A DNA stretch of 64,000 nucleotides from Aquilaria yunnanensis (lineage: Eukaryota > Streptophyta > Magnoliopsida > Malvales > Thymelaeaceae). Under the pieces are notes generated by a model that was not told where the DNA came from, made no database searches, and saw nothing but the letters and a program-made list of their open reading frames with translations. Position 1 is the stretch's first letter, and every line of letters begins with the position of its first letter. This document shows, piece after piece, positions 1 through 12,019 of the stretch. Both the position numbers and the translations under genes were made by a program. The stretch spans positions 4,590,501 through 4,654,500 of the forward strand of contig CM077599.1 of NCBI GenBank assembly GCA_039654915.1, given 5' to 3'.

Positions 1-1176
1 CTTTATTTGAAATCATTTGGCTAAAGTTTTATTTTTTCAATAAAAGAATCCAAAGTTATATTTTAAAGAAATAAGTTAAATACAAAGTCTTAATTTTCAT
101 GTATTTCTTTTATTAAACATATTTTTGTTTTTTTTTTTTTTGTTTTTTTTTATTTTTACTGAATTAAAATAACTATTAAAATTAATTTTATATTTTATAT
201 TTTTTAAAAAAAAAATTTATTCTCCAAGCCATTGGATCCTGACGGATCATTTGGACATGGAGTTTAAATTTTGTTTATTAAATTTTATTTTAATCATTTA
301 ATTATTTATTAATTTTAATCACAATTTTTATTGTTATTTTTCTTGAATTTTTTTTTAATTTTAAATATCATTATTTTAAAAAATATGTTTAAAAATAATT
401 GATTTGTATATTTTTAGAATTATTTAATTATGTTTGTTTATTAATTTTTAACAAAAGGAATAAAAAGTTAACTTTGTTATCTTTAAAGAAATAATAAAAA
501 AAACATTTATTCCAAAATAACAAAAGATAATTGGCTTTTAAAAATGATTAGCCTTAATAATTATTGGTCGGTAAAATTCCACATAAATAAGTAAAAGAAC
601 TTCATATTAGCCATTTTCGTTTAACATCAGCTCATTTTATTGGTTGATATTTTAGCATTTGTGATAACAATAATAGTGTATGACTAGTTGAGCTTTACTT
701 TAATTGATATGATAACCATAATATCATATAGCTAGTTAGAATTTAAGTTTTTGTTTGTATAAGGGATTCCTTTCTTTTGTTGCTACTATATGGTTTTAGG
801 TAAGGTGTAGGTAGTATATCTCTTATTTATATCCTTTTTGTGTACTACTTCAAAACATTTGTGATAACAATAATATAGTAAAAACTTTTTTTTTATGCAA
901 AAGTGACATAAATAAGAAAGAAAAATATAATAATAATTGATTTTAGAGTTATTCTTAGGTGTGAGCATGGTCTTCTTTGTATGGATGTCTATACACGGTT
1001 GATTATGTGTAGTTAAGTTTACATCTATTTGTGTGCTCTGATGGTTTTAATACTTAATTTTTAATGAAAGACCTTGGTATTGTTTTATGTTCTGTTACTT
1101 GCTTTATCATTTAAGTCAAAACATTACTTATGTATGGTTACATAGTAGTTTAAATAAATGGTGTGCATGTAATCAA
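1..1176. other. AT-rich intergenic DNA, no gene seen
   Basis: This stretch is very rich in A and T with many homopolymer runs. Short open frames have no recognisable domain and none looks coding. No terminal repeats or RNA gene were seen. Confidence 0.6.
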
Positions 1177-1977
1177 TAGGGATAACAATTAGGTGGGTAA
1201 AATCCATGATCTGCGGATATCTACCCATGATGGGCAGATAAACGGGTAAAAATACATGTGATAAAGTGGACATGGGTAGCAAATCATGTCCATCTAGTGA
1301 GTACGCCCGGGTGGCGAGTATGAGGTATCCATCATGGGTAAAATCAGCCTATTTACCTGTAAAACCCACAAATGTAAATTTTCTATTTATTAATTATAAT
1401 GGGATACAATACCTACATTTAATTAATATTTTATACTAATTCTCATCAAATATTTTCTTATATATATGTTACTCCCTCCGTCCCAAAAGTTTTGCTCTAT
1501 TTTTTTTTTTTGACAATTAATCTATGATTTTTTATTTTCAACATTTTAATATATAAATACAAAATCTTTGTATATGAATGATAATTCAAGATATGTAGTT
1601 TCTAAATATATTTTTTTTAATTTTTTTTATAAACAATAATATGAATAAAATTGAGTCAAAATATAATAAAAAAGTCAACTGTATCAAAATTTATGGGACG
1701 GATGGAGTATAATTTTGTGTATTTTATTATTTTTTTGTATTATATGTGGACAATAATTTTGTATGTATCTTTCACACTTTATTTTTATGAAATTAAAAAA
1801 AAAATACAATTTAAACCATGGGTTACCTGCAAGTACAATTTACTTATGAATCATTGGCATGGGTGAGATTTTTCACCCGCTTGTGAATACTTGTGAAGTT
1901 GCTGGCACTAAAAAAATTGTAGGCACAGATGGAGGGTAAGAGGTATCTACACTCGATCCATCCCGTTATTATCCCTA
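1177..1977. mobile_element. hAT-like nonautonomous element, interrupted by a Stowaway MITE
   Basis: The left end begins TAGGGATAACAAT and the right end finishes ATTATCCCTA, a short inverted terminal repeat typical of plant hAT MITEs. Subterminal DNA is rich in GGGTA/TACCC words on both sides. The flanking 8-mers GTAATCAA and TTAATTAA match at 6 of 8 positions, as expected for an aged 8-bp target duplication. There is no transposase. A Stowaway element at 1472-1707 splits it, so the hAT insertion is older. Confidence 0.6.
1472..1707. mobile_element. Stowaway (Tc1/mariner) MITE
   Basis: It starts CTCCCTCCGTCCCA and ends TGGGACGGATGGAG, the classic Stowaway inverted repeat with one mismatch. 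TA dinucleotides flank both ends at 1470-1471 and 1708-1709, matching TA target duplication. It is 236 bp, AT-rich inside, without coding capacity. It lies wholly within the hAT-like element. Confidence 0.9.
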
Positions 1978-4900
1978 TTAATTAATTACTTAATTACTAC
2001 TAGTGTGAGACTAGTTCCTATATACTTCCCGAGCATGCCTATAAGGTGCTGTAATAGCTCATTGATCTCGAACGTCACCAACACCACCTACAAAAAGTTA
2101 AGTATCATTGAACAATTTGGTAAAAGTCATAATCCAAAAAAGTTGTTGGAGTAACTTATTGAGAAAATATTGGCTAAAACCGAACCTAGGGCAATGTTGT
2201 CTCATTGAGACAAGTGATCAAGTCGGTAATGGTCCCTTAGTAAGTTAAGTCCTTCCAAACGCAAGTGGAGATCACCACCATCCAAGATTGACTCCCACTA
2301 ATGGATGGCTTTTAAGGGTCAAAAAGTGTCTGTTTTGAAATTCCCTTCTTGGCCAAGATCTTCTATCTTGGCTCTTCTTAATCTAGTATTAAGTTTTTTA
2401 GGCAAAAATAGGCATCGATTTGGTCCTATGAGAATAAAGGTCACTAAAGAGACCTTTCAACCTTGATGGAAAAGGCCTCACTAATCTCATCCCCTAGTAG
2501 AATAACCCCTTCACCCAGATAAAGAGAGAGGTTGGAAAAGGAAAAATGGGGTTTCCCTCAAGAGGAAGAAGCAGGTTCTTCTTCTTTAAGGCTTGTGAAA
2601 GTTTGGAAAGGTTTCATAGAAGAAAGCATAAGATGACTTAGAATTTTTTTGGGATTATGAAAAAAAAAATAGTTCAAATCTTAAGTTAGTTCTTACAAAT
2701 GGTAATTAGAACGACACTACAAGTTGTCATGTCCTCCACATAAGGCTTGTCCTCACTCATCAAGCCCTAAGCCCTCTTATTCCTATGTTTTAACTTAAGC
2801 TCCTCATCCTAGTAAACTTTTTTTAACATCAATGAGGGTAGTGGGCAATGCCTAATAAGTAACTGGAGCTAGAAGAATAGGGAGAATGGCTTGAGTATCT
2901 CCTGTAATAAGAGTTCGGTTCAGAGTATCCCTCACCTAAGTGAAACTTAAATGGGCTCGACTCATGCCCATGAATCATAGCATCATCTTGTTAAATTATA
3001 ATTAAAGGAATTGGAAGAGATTCTCAAAGTATTTTTTTTATGGAGACCCTTCTAGCCATGACAACTATCCTCAGTATGTTTTCTTGCCATTGACATTTTC
3101 AATTAAAGGGGTCTTTCATGGAACTCATGTTGAAGGGGTCATTTAAATGGTAGGAAAACTGGCATGAAGGGTTTTTCAACTCCCCAATGAATCTTCCCTG
3201 ATAACAAATACAAATGATTAACTTAATCAACGTGGAGTCAGGATGTGATGAAAGAAGGCGAGACCATAAGTGAATGTGAGCATATAAAGATGAAGAAAAA
3301 CTTTTAAGATATGAATAACCTTTGCCAAATGGCAGGCAAAAAAAAGGCATTTATGTAGATGAAGGAATTTGAGGCAAATTGAGAATGGAGGATATGGTAA
3401 AATTTGCATAATTGAAGAACTAGAAAGTGTAGAGGAAATCGGAGGCTGACTAGAACAAGACTAGATAGATGGAAATGTTGTCTTTTTTTAGCATATAAGT
3501 TTGGTGATTGGGTGATGGTATGCCAACCCTGACCCAGTTGGCCAATAATAATTTTTGGCGATGCCCCATTGAATCGACGGTTGAAGTATTAGAGATTGAA
3601 GCCACCTTATCTAGGCATGGAGAGATCACTCGATCTTTCTCATTACATGTGGTGGTTTTTTTAGCGGACTTTCCTTTTGGCCATGATTGGGCACGGGTGA
3701 CTACCTTCTTTGTAACTGATTTATAAGCCATGTGGAAGAAAAGACCACCATTAGTCGCGAAACATGAAGAATTGAAACTAAAAATACTATAAACAAATTA
3801 AGGCATAAATGTGAAGTTACCTTAATCTAAAAAATTAGTGACAGAGATAAGAGTAAGAAGCATTGTTGAATGACCAATGAATAGTAAAAAGCATGTAAAG
3901 AGACACAAGGTTTGGGAGTTTTTTGCAAGAACAATGAAAGTGGTGAAAAGAGACAAGGGAAAAAGAAAATATTTATAACTTAATGAGGTCTCTTCACCTC
4001 CCACATCTCAAAAACTACTAGCCCATTATCGTTATGTGTAAGTAAACTGAGCCAATAGAGAATGGTAACGTGGCCCTTGACTATCATACATGAAATCCAT
4101 CTGCATGTCATTATGATGAGACATGCATTCAATAGGCATCATTTCATCTTGCATTGTTCACAAAGAGGTTGTTTCATGATTAATGGGCTTAAAAAAATAT
4201 AGGACATTTCCCACATTTTTAAGGGTGGGTGTATCAATACCATATTGAGCTGTGTAATTTTATTCATTGTTAGGACTAGGTTCACATGGAAATTTATTTT
4301 GACGTCAATCATAATCAAGGAAGATTTTGATAAGAGATGATTCTACAAGGAATAGAATCCTTCATTGGTTATAATTTGATAAGTCCTAGGTTGATAATTT
4401 TATCTATAAAATATGACTCTCACGACACATCCAATGTATGTATAGAAACCCTATTTTTTCTATAGTTATTTTATCTAGTTTTAAGAGATAACTTGACCGT
4501 TAGAAGGTTTTTCTTGAACACGCAATTTTGGAGCTTTTTGACATTGTTTTTAACTACAGATTTCTTGATCCTGGTTTGTGCCGACTTGTACTTGAAGGCC
4601 TGACCTATCAACTCCATTGATAGTGTTGCTATCAAGAGTCATCTAACAAGTATAGAGGAAAAATGGTAGTAATGTTTGCTATTTCAGAATCTAGAAAGTC
4701 GCTGAAGTCGTATAATCAATATTTTTATAAGAAAGTAGTGGAAGTAAGGTTTAAATAACTGATTTTCACTTGTTGCCCCGTAAACCACTTGGGCAAGGTT
4801 AGGTTGGGTAAGGCTGAGTTGTAGAGGGAATTGAGTTAGTTTTTGAAAGAATACAAATATCTTTTTCACTTATCTTAAATAAAGAGAGTTAGATTAAGCA

Positions 4901-5035
4901 TTCCTTTGGGGTTTGTTTGAATTGAGGAAATAGAAACAATGAGCCACTTCCCTGCATTATGTGTATTTTTCACCACTTGAAATTAAAAAGAAATAACTCA
5001 CCCTGTCTTTTAGTACCTTCCATCTCATCTTATTC
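1978..5035 (-). pseudogene. Unresolved degenerate region, possibly old retroelement coding DNA
   Basis: No intact gene is visible. The base composition from about 2000 to 4900 is more balanced than the flanks, and the minus strand between about 2800 and 3730 can be read as protein-like text broken by several stops. The stretch ending in LWSRLLSSHP vaguely recalls plant gypsy-type gag regions, but I cannot assign a family. No long terminal repeats were found around it. It could equally be decayed host sequence. Confidence 0.25.
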
Positions 5036-5044
5036 TTTTAATAA

Positions 5045-6291
5045 GGCCAAAATACTTCTTCAGTTCCTGAACTCGGTTAACTAGGACACTTATCCCCTGA
5101 ACTTGAACTCGGTCCAATTCAGCCCCTGAACTTGCTAAAATGGGTTAATCAACCCTTTTGACTGACCAATACCTATCATGTGATGGGCTTTCATAGATGT
5201 CGTTTACCTCTGCCTGCCCAACAACAAGTTTAGTAACCCATATGAAAATTTAGGGTTATAATTATAACTCCTAAAAAACTATAGGGAGTAAATGAGTAAT
5301 GGTTTTACAATATAACAAGAGAAGGAAAAACTACATCAACTATCCTAAACTTCTTAATTTTTCACTAATTTACCAGGATCTTATATACATTAGAAACAAG
5401 CTATCTTCTTCCTCGAGACCCATCTGCCTTCTCCTAATCCATTTTCTAATCCTCCACAAATGGCAAAAAAATTGATAAACCCAGTCTAATATACATCATA
5501 CTTCAATTCATGATCATCATTCTTTTACTTTTGTTGGTGAACCCATACATGAATCCAATTCCAACGCCACAACTCACCCGAATGCAGAAGATGAGCTCCG
5601 AGCCAGTCCAAAGACACTCGATTCCCCCAATCAATCTTAAGCCCAGTCCAACGCTGCACCCAAATCCTTATGCCACCACCAGGCCCTACTATCTTCTAGT
5701 TTCCTACATATTTTGTGGAGGAATTCGCCCGTGGGAAAAATAAGAACAGCCAGGTCTTGGTCAAGTTTGGAACATGACGAGCAAGGCTTGTTTCTTAATG
5801 CTTTTAAATTGCTAAATTCAAGAATAACAATAGTAGTAATTTTTGTTATTGCCTTTGGATTGATGATCCATATTCAAGAGATCAGTTAGAGGATTTTCCA
5901 TATCTTCTCATCTCTACATTGATCAAGGAGATGGGAGAACTTGCTCTTGAAAGTGAAGCTAATTAGGTTGCTAATCCATACGGTCTTAGAAAATGCAGCT
6001 ATAGAAGTTTTCATAACGCTTTCAGGGTGCCTATAAGGCTTGTGGTGCATGCAGATGAAAGTCTATTTTCATAGTTTTTAGAGGATTTTGCATAAGTGGA
6101 CTGCTGGAAAACAGACGAACAAGATTAGAAAACAGGGATGAATGACACTAGGCACGTGAGGGGCACGGGGCCAGTTAAGGCGGTTGACTGACCCATTTAA
6201 GCATGTTTAAGGACTGAGTTGGGCCGAGTTCGAGTCCAGGGGGTAAATGTCCTGGCCAACCGGGTTCAGGGACTGAGGGGGTATTTTGGCC
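5045..6291. mobile_element. Mutator-like element with long terminal inverted repeats
   Basis: The left end starts GGCCAAAATACTTCTTCAG and the right end, read on the other strand, starts GGCCAAAATACCCCCTCAG. Similarity continues for well over 100 bp, including the words CCTGAAC and GAACTCGG. The flanking 9-mers are TTTTAATAA (5036-5044) and TTTTATTAA (6292-6300), an 8 of 9 match fitting Mutator target duplication. Total length is 1247 bp and no transposase is present. The interior frame at 5510-5743 is not recognisable. The right end is 130 bp upstream of the polygalacturonase start codon. Confidence 0.8.
6153..6158. promoter_or_regulatory. G-box (CACGTG) inside the MULE upstream of the GH28 gene
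   Basis: A perfect CACGTG palindrome lies 264 bp upstream of the predicted GH28 start codon, within the right part of the Mutator-like element. bHLH and bZIP factors bind this core in plants. Function here is inference. Confidence 0.35.
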
Positions 6292-6421
6292 TTTTATTAA
6301 CACACCTACGTTCTCTGTTCCGATCTCTACCATTCCACTCGAAAGTTCTCTTTTCAATTGCAATCAGATCCAACATTTTCATGCCCACCTATTGAACCCA
6401 ACCGCAAGCCAACCAACCGCC
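6292..6421 (+). promoter_or_regulatory. 5' leader and proximal promoter of the GH28 gene
   Basis: This 130-bp segment separates the MULE from the first ATG in frame with the conserved protein. An earlier ATG at 6381 opens a frame of only four codons, ending at a TGA, so it would be a minimal upstream ORF if transcribed. No convincing TATA box was found within it, so core promoter elements may lie in the MULE terminal repeat. Confidence 0.4.
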
Positions 6422-9400
6422 ATGCTCGAATCCCTCTCACCACGAGGCCGCACCCAGTTCGACCGCCACCGCTTCGACCTCAAGCGGAGCGTCCCGGTTT
6501 TCTTCTCATCGCACAAGACCCTCTTCGCTGCACTCTGGCTCGCTGCATTCATCACCGTCTTCTTCTGGCAGCGCAACTACCTCGCTTCCGGCTTCTCGAT
6601 CTTCACCCGGACCAGGATGGTCCGCCCCATCCCCAGGCTGAGGCCCGTCGCGTTCAATCTTACGGAGTTCGGCGGCATCGGGGATGGGGTGACGCTCAAC
6701 ACGGCCGCTTTCGAGAGGGCGGTAGCTGTGATCTCGAAGCTCGGGAATAGAGGTGGTGGCCAGCTCAATGTGCTCCCGGGGAAGTGGCTTACTGCGCCAT
6801 TTAATCTCACCAGCCATATGACTCTGTTTCTCGCCGAGGGTGCGGAGATTCTCGGCATTCAGGTTCTTATGCTATCGCTTCACTTCTCTTCTTCTTTGCA
6901 TTTGTTGTTTCTATTTGGAGTTTCATCTATCTGGTTGCTAGCTTAGCTAGTCGACTAGCATAATTAATCTTTTCTCCCCCATGTTAATTAGGGATCAGAA
7001 TCTAGTAAGTTCTTCAGTATGTCCATTAATGTAAAACGAAGACGTGGGAAATTCACATGTATCCGTCAGAATTTGATGATAGTTGTTCTAGGAATTTGAT
7101 CCATTTTAGATGCCAAGATGGATTCCGCTCGCTAGTATTTGTTAGTTATCAAACGACTTTGGAATTGTTTGATTGAACTTGTCACTCTTTAGCATCGAGC
7201 TAAATGAAAACACTAATAATATTTAAGGGACCTTTTGTCCGTCTGGGCCTAAAATTTGTAGCACATGTAAGGACTGAGGAGATGGTTTAATTGCAAACGA
7301 ATTTTGATAATTTCAAGTTAATGGATGTGAATTAGTGATTAGTTGGATGGTAACATCAATTTATTTAGTTTATGTCGTGTTAAGATTTTGATTGAAGAAA
7401 AAAGAGCGTTGCTATTTGAACTATGAAACCTCTTATTAGTTTGCCTTTCTAGTGTTGCCTGTGCTAATCTTCTAGCGACCTCACAGGTGTCATTTTTGTT
7501 GCTTATACTATTAGTGTTCTATCTCATTGCAGGATGAGAAATACTGGCCTTTAATGCCACCATTGCCTTCATATGGATATGGAAGAGAGCATGCTGGCCC
7601 ACGTTATGGCAGTTTAATTCATGGTCAGCACCTCAAAGATGTTGTTATAACTGGTAATTAACCTTCCTCCTCAATCACTGATTCAGCTGTATGGTTTCCT
7701 GGTCATCACACATGTTTAAGAACATTAATTTAAACGTTTTGTAGATGCTTGAACTATTGCTAGTGTTTGCCGAGTTCTACCTGCCTTTGAATATGTGGGG
7801 AAAAAAGTTATATTCTGATAATCTTTTCCCGGGATCAAATTGCCAAAATTCAGAAGTTCTGGATTCCCTAGAGCTAGCTATTTCCATGACATGGAATTTT
7901 TTAGGCTCAGTGGGCTTTTATTTAGTTTCACTAGGACTGGTACATCAGGAACAATGTAACAGGTGAAGATCTAACTGTGTCACAAGATTAGGACGATGAT
8001 CGAAATCTGGTTCCACAACTTTCCTTCAAGAGCACACTCTCAGACTTCTGAAGCTCACATATCTCTCTTTCCAATTCCTAAGAGTGCTACTGTATATGCG
8101 GGGTGCTGCTGGAGATTTGTGATCAAGAAAAATTAATTGTGGAAGAGTTTTGTAGCTGATTGAATGTGGATTGCAATGGTTGGATTATGAAGAGTAGAGA
8201 TCCCTAATAAATCAGAATTTGGAGTAAATTAGGAGAGGGTAGTCAGGCTGCTCAAAGGGCATTCAGTTTGCGGTGGTGCATGAAAGGTCTCTCTTCAGCA
8301 AGAGCTTATTCAATGCCTACTTTTTACCAGGAGATGGAACTTGTTTATCTTCTTCTGTACTATGACAATATGAGAGAAATGTGGGACATGGCTTGTGCAG
8401 TCCAGACTCCTGACCTGGGTTTTTCTGTAGTGCTGGCTGGTCATGTTGAGGATGAAATTGCAGTGGTCTAGTAAAAAGTCTCCTAAGAAAGTAGAAAATC
8501 TTGATCAGTTTAGCTTTCTTTTGGATGGTTTTGAAAGAGAGAACTAGGAGAGCTTCTAAACAAGAGAAACATCTCAGCCCTGATGAAAAAAAAAAGGCCG
8601 TTCCCATTAATTTTATGTACTAATGTAGGAGATATAGCTGCTGCTGAAATGCAACTTGCTTAGAGCATCTTACCTGTTAATTATTTGTGTACCCTTGATG
8701 CTGTTAAATAGTTTCCTTGCCAGCACAAAGAAAAGTGATCGTGAGTTGTAATAATATTTCATTTCATCACTGTAAATTGAGTCATTGGTACAATTATTCT
8801 CTGGTCCTGATGAACCAGAATTAGATTTATTTGCTGTTGCGAGCACATTGTGGTCAACTTTGTTACCTTTTCTGTTATCTTCAACTGTATCTGTCACCAC
8901 CTTTTCTGTTATCAACTGTGTCCGTTGCTGTATATATTAACTTCGATAGATTTTTACTTATCTTCAACTGATCACCAGGGGATAATGGTACCATAAATGG
9001 GCAGGGTCAAACATGGTGGCAAAAATTCCACAAAAAGCTTCTTCACCATACGAGGGGCCCTCTTGTGCAGATTATGTGGTCAAGTGACATTGTAATTTCT
9101 GATATTACTCTCCGTGATTCTCCATTTTGGACACTTCATCCATATGACTGCAAGAACATAACAATTAGGAATATGACCATCTTAGCTCCCATAACTGAAG
9201 CCCCAAATACGGATGGGATTGATCCTGGTAAGTGCTTTACTGGCTACAGTTTTTTCTTGAGCAGTATACATTGGCTAAATTGGTTTGCAATTACACACCA
9301 ACAATGCCCCAAACCAGTAACATAGTTCAGTAAACTCAGGCAACAAGTAATTGTTCCAGCAATAGTTGGCTTGAAACCAAATTGTATTAGAGGATTTGTA

Positions 9401-11310
9401 AGCTGAAAACCTGAAGAACTTGACAGTGACTTTCTAGTAAATTAAAGAGTTCTAGAATGTTTTCTGATCTTATAAAAACTATGCTTTTGCATGGCGGTTT
9501 ATTTTATGTCAAAATTTCCCCATGTAAGAAACTCACATCTTATTTTTCATTAACCCATACTGGACCAACTTCAGCTTGATGTTGCTTTGTGTGCATGAAA
9601 ATCAAACCTCTGAATGCATAGATTATAAGCTCAGCTCTTTTGCAGCCTTGTAAATTGCTCTGCCATGTTTTATTAAGTCCTAGCCTCTTGTCTGATGAAT
9701 TCAATTAATTTTCAAGTATTTTATTGTAACTCCCCAATCTTTCTTGCATGACCAGATTCATGTGAGGATATGTTAATTGAGGATTGCTACATAAGTGTTG
9801 GAGATGACGGGATTGCAATAAAGAGTGGCTGGGATCAGTATGGAATAGCCTATGGCAAACCTTCTAAGAACATATTGATACGCAACTTAGTGATTCGCTC
9901 TGCAGTTAGGTGAGAGTTGATACATTTTTTGTCCTGTCTCTAATGTGATTCATTTCTTTCCATGACTATAGGAAATAGATGTCCTTTTATGTCTGCAGAC
10001 TATGAACGCAAATACTTGTTTAAGCAATCACTGAGCTTCTCAGTTTTTTTTTTCGTCCCTGACAAAAAAGGAATAATTATAGGAGTGCTCCTTATATCTG
10101 AATCCTTTGCGGTCTTACTCCGAGTTGCAACTTATGAGGGTCTTATCACATGTTAAAAGTCGCACCAGTTTTTTGTTAATTGTCTTGCTTTCACAAGGTG
10201 TCGACAGTATACTGCCTGGCAAGTAAAAGAATCAATTACTTTGGTTTGTAAAACTTGAATTGTATGTTTTGCAGTTGTGGTACCATGTTTTTGGAACAAC
10301 TGAACCATATCTTGAGACCTGAGTGTATATATACTGTTGATATTTTGAAATTAAAGATGAAAAAACAAAATGTTGTTGAGAACCGGGACTTCTAGATCCC
10401 ACTAGCTTGTAGGAGGGTGGTGAGTGATAAACATACAGTTGTGGCACCATGTTAAGGAACAAGTGAATCACATCTTGAGACCTGATTACATAGGCGCACA
10501 CACACACACACACACATAAAAAGATGAAAAAGCAAAATGTTGGTGAGAACCAGGACTTCTAGATCCCACTGACTTGTAGGAGGGCGGTGAGTGATATTTT
10601 GTTTTCATTTGATGTTTGGTTGATTGACAGTTCAGTTAAGGATGTTGTAAACCAAGGTCTTCCATGTTAGCCAGAAACAGGAGAAGTGTTTTATTGTCAA
10701 CTTGGAGACTTGTCTTTGGTATTTTTCTTCTTCAAGCTGTTTTTGTTGTATGGAAATTGCTTTCTCATCTTAAATATTTTACAGTGCTGGTGTATCAATA
10801 GGGAGTGAAATGTCTGGTGGTGTCTCTGATGTCACTGTAGAAAATCTTCTTGTGTGGAGTTCTCGTCGTGGAGTTCGCATCAAGACAGCTCCTGGTAGGG
10901 GTGGATATGTTAGAGATATAGCGTATCGAAACCTGACATTTGATAATGTCCGAGTAGGGATTGTAATCAAAACAGACTACAATGAGCACCCTGATGACCA
11001 TTTTGATCCAAAGGCTATTCCAGTAATCGAGGACATAAGCTTCACTGGTGTACATGGGCAAGGAGTCCGAGTTCCTGTTCGCATTTATGGAAGTGAAGAA
11101 ATTCCTGTACGAAATGTAACTTTCAGGGACATGTCAGTGGGGATAACTTACAAGAAAAAGCACATATTCCAGTGCGCCTTTGTTCAAGGTCGTGTCATAG
11201 GGACAGTCTTCCCTGCCCCTTGTGAGAACCTTGATCGGTATGACGAGCAAGGGAGGCTTATAAGGCGCTCCACGTTCCAGAACATTACGGACATAGACTA
11301 TGACTTTTGA
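6422..11310 (+). CDS. Membrane-anchored polygalacturonase-like protein (glycoside hydrolase family 28)
   Basis: Five predicted exons: 6422-6862, 7533-7653, 8979-9227, 9756-9909 and 10785-11310, all with GT-AG borders and consistent phase, giving 496 amino acids. GH28 enzymes cleave alpha-1,4-galacturonan in cell-wall pectin. The N terminus has a basic segment then a hydrophobic stretch at about residues 33-49, suggesting a signal anchor rather than a cleaved peptide. FGGIGDG follows near residue 83. Family motifs visible are NTDGID (264-269), GDDGIAIKSG (286-295) and RIK (353-355). The usual GHG motif with catalytic histidine is replaced by AGVSIGSEMSGG (323-334), as I recall for a plant subgroup annotated 'probable polygalacturonase'. 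ATG 6422 is the first in-frame start; upstream frame extension has no ATG. Activity and substrate are therefore uncertain, while family membership is firm. Confidence 0.93.
7654..8978 (+). other. Intron 2 of the GH28 gene, 1.3 kb, no inserted gene seen
   Basis: The intron runs from donor GGTAATTA to acceptor CACCAG. It contains two short open frames (7745-7966 and 8268-8471) without recognisable domains. No terminal repeats or target duplications were identified. Confidence 0.6.
10272..10595 (+). repeat. Tandem duplication of about 160 bp in intron 4 of the GH28 gene
   Basis: Copy 1 starts CAGTTGTGG at 10272 and ends GTGAGTGAT near 10428. Copy 2 starts with the same word at 10436 and ends with GTGAGTGAT near 10595. 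Both contain ATCTTGAGACCTGA, GGACTTCTAGATCCCACT and TTGTAGGAGGG. They differ in the middle: copy 1 holds a short TATA run and copy 2 a (CA)n microsatellite at about 10497-10516. Confidence 0.88.
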
Positions 11311-11700
11311 AGGAAATGACAGCTCCTGAATCTTCAGAGGCTCACCTTCCGGAGGATTCAGTGATTTGTGTACAACTACAAGACAGGAAACATGAGGGGA
11401 GCAATGTCGGGCGCTTTATTTCATGTTTTTGCCCTTTGGCTCCACTCTCAAGTGGCGACTAGTTGAGTTTACAGGTTTGTACATAACCCTGTACAGAGGT
11501 TCATGCGATTCCTGTCTGCACTGTATGCATTGTTGTACGGTTTTGGACCTTCGGTGAATGCAAACTCGATGGACTACTGCTTGAAGGTGATCAAAGAACA
11601 ATGATGTTGTCTTTTCAGAAATAGCTGCAATTTCTAACTCCATTGTAATGCCATTAACTCATATTTGATGTCATTTTACCTTCCTAATAGAGTATTGGTA
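11311..11700 (+). other. 3' untranslated region of the GH28 gene
   Basis: The segment after the TGA at 11308-11310 is more balanced in composition than downstream DNA and has no frame of interest. A perfect AATAAA was not seen; the TTGTAATG and AATAGAG words around 11642-11692 may mark 3' processing. The exact end is not determinable. Confidence 0.4.
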
Positions 11701-12019
11701 TGAGTCTTAGTTCTATTGACTTTGAATTTTTTATCCTCCTCTCCTGAGTTTAATCATATCTTGGGCCAAACAGTGGTAAGCCGTTAGTAGGCCAGATCGT
11801 ATAATTGCTTGGAGGCCTTAGTTGGACTCAAAATTAAGCTTTTGGGTTGTTTTGGCCCAAATAGTGGCAATCGTTGGATTAATCAAATCTCCTTTTTTCT
11901 CCATGATGAACGATAACTAACCATTACAAAGTACAAACTGCTAGCTTATTTTGTTTTTTTGGTTTTAATTTTCCTCTTTCTTGACCAAATTGTCACTATT
12001 GTTAAGCAAATCATGGCGG

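Noticed and set aside
6392..6421. N-terminal extension of the GH28 frame to 6392
   Set aside because: That extension starts with TTG rather than ATG; the first in-frame ATG is 6422 and matches the short basic N terminus expected.
6358..6858. Overlapping open frames on both strands of the GH28 first exon
   Set aside because: They are shadows caused by the GC-rich exon. The frame starting at 6422 continues across four introns with GH28 motifs, so only that one is real.
8268..8607. Possible coding exon in GH28 intron 2
   Set aside because: The frames carry no domain, and joining exons 2 and 3 directly restores the continuous GH28 sequence.
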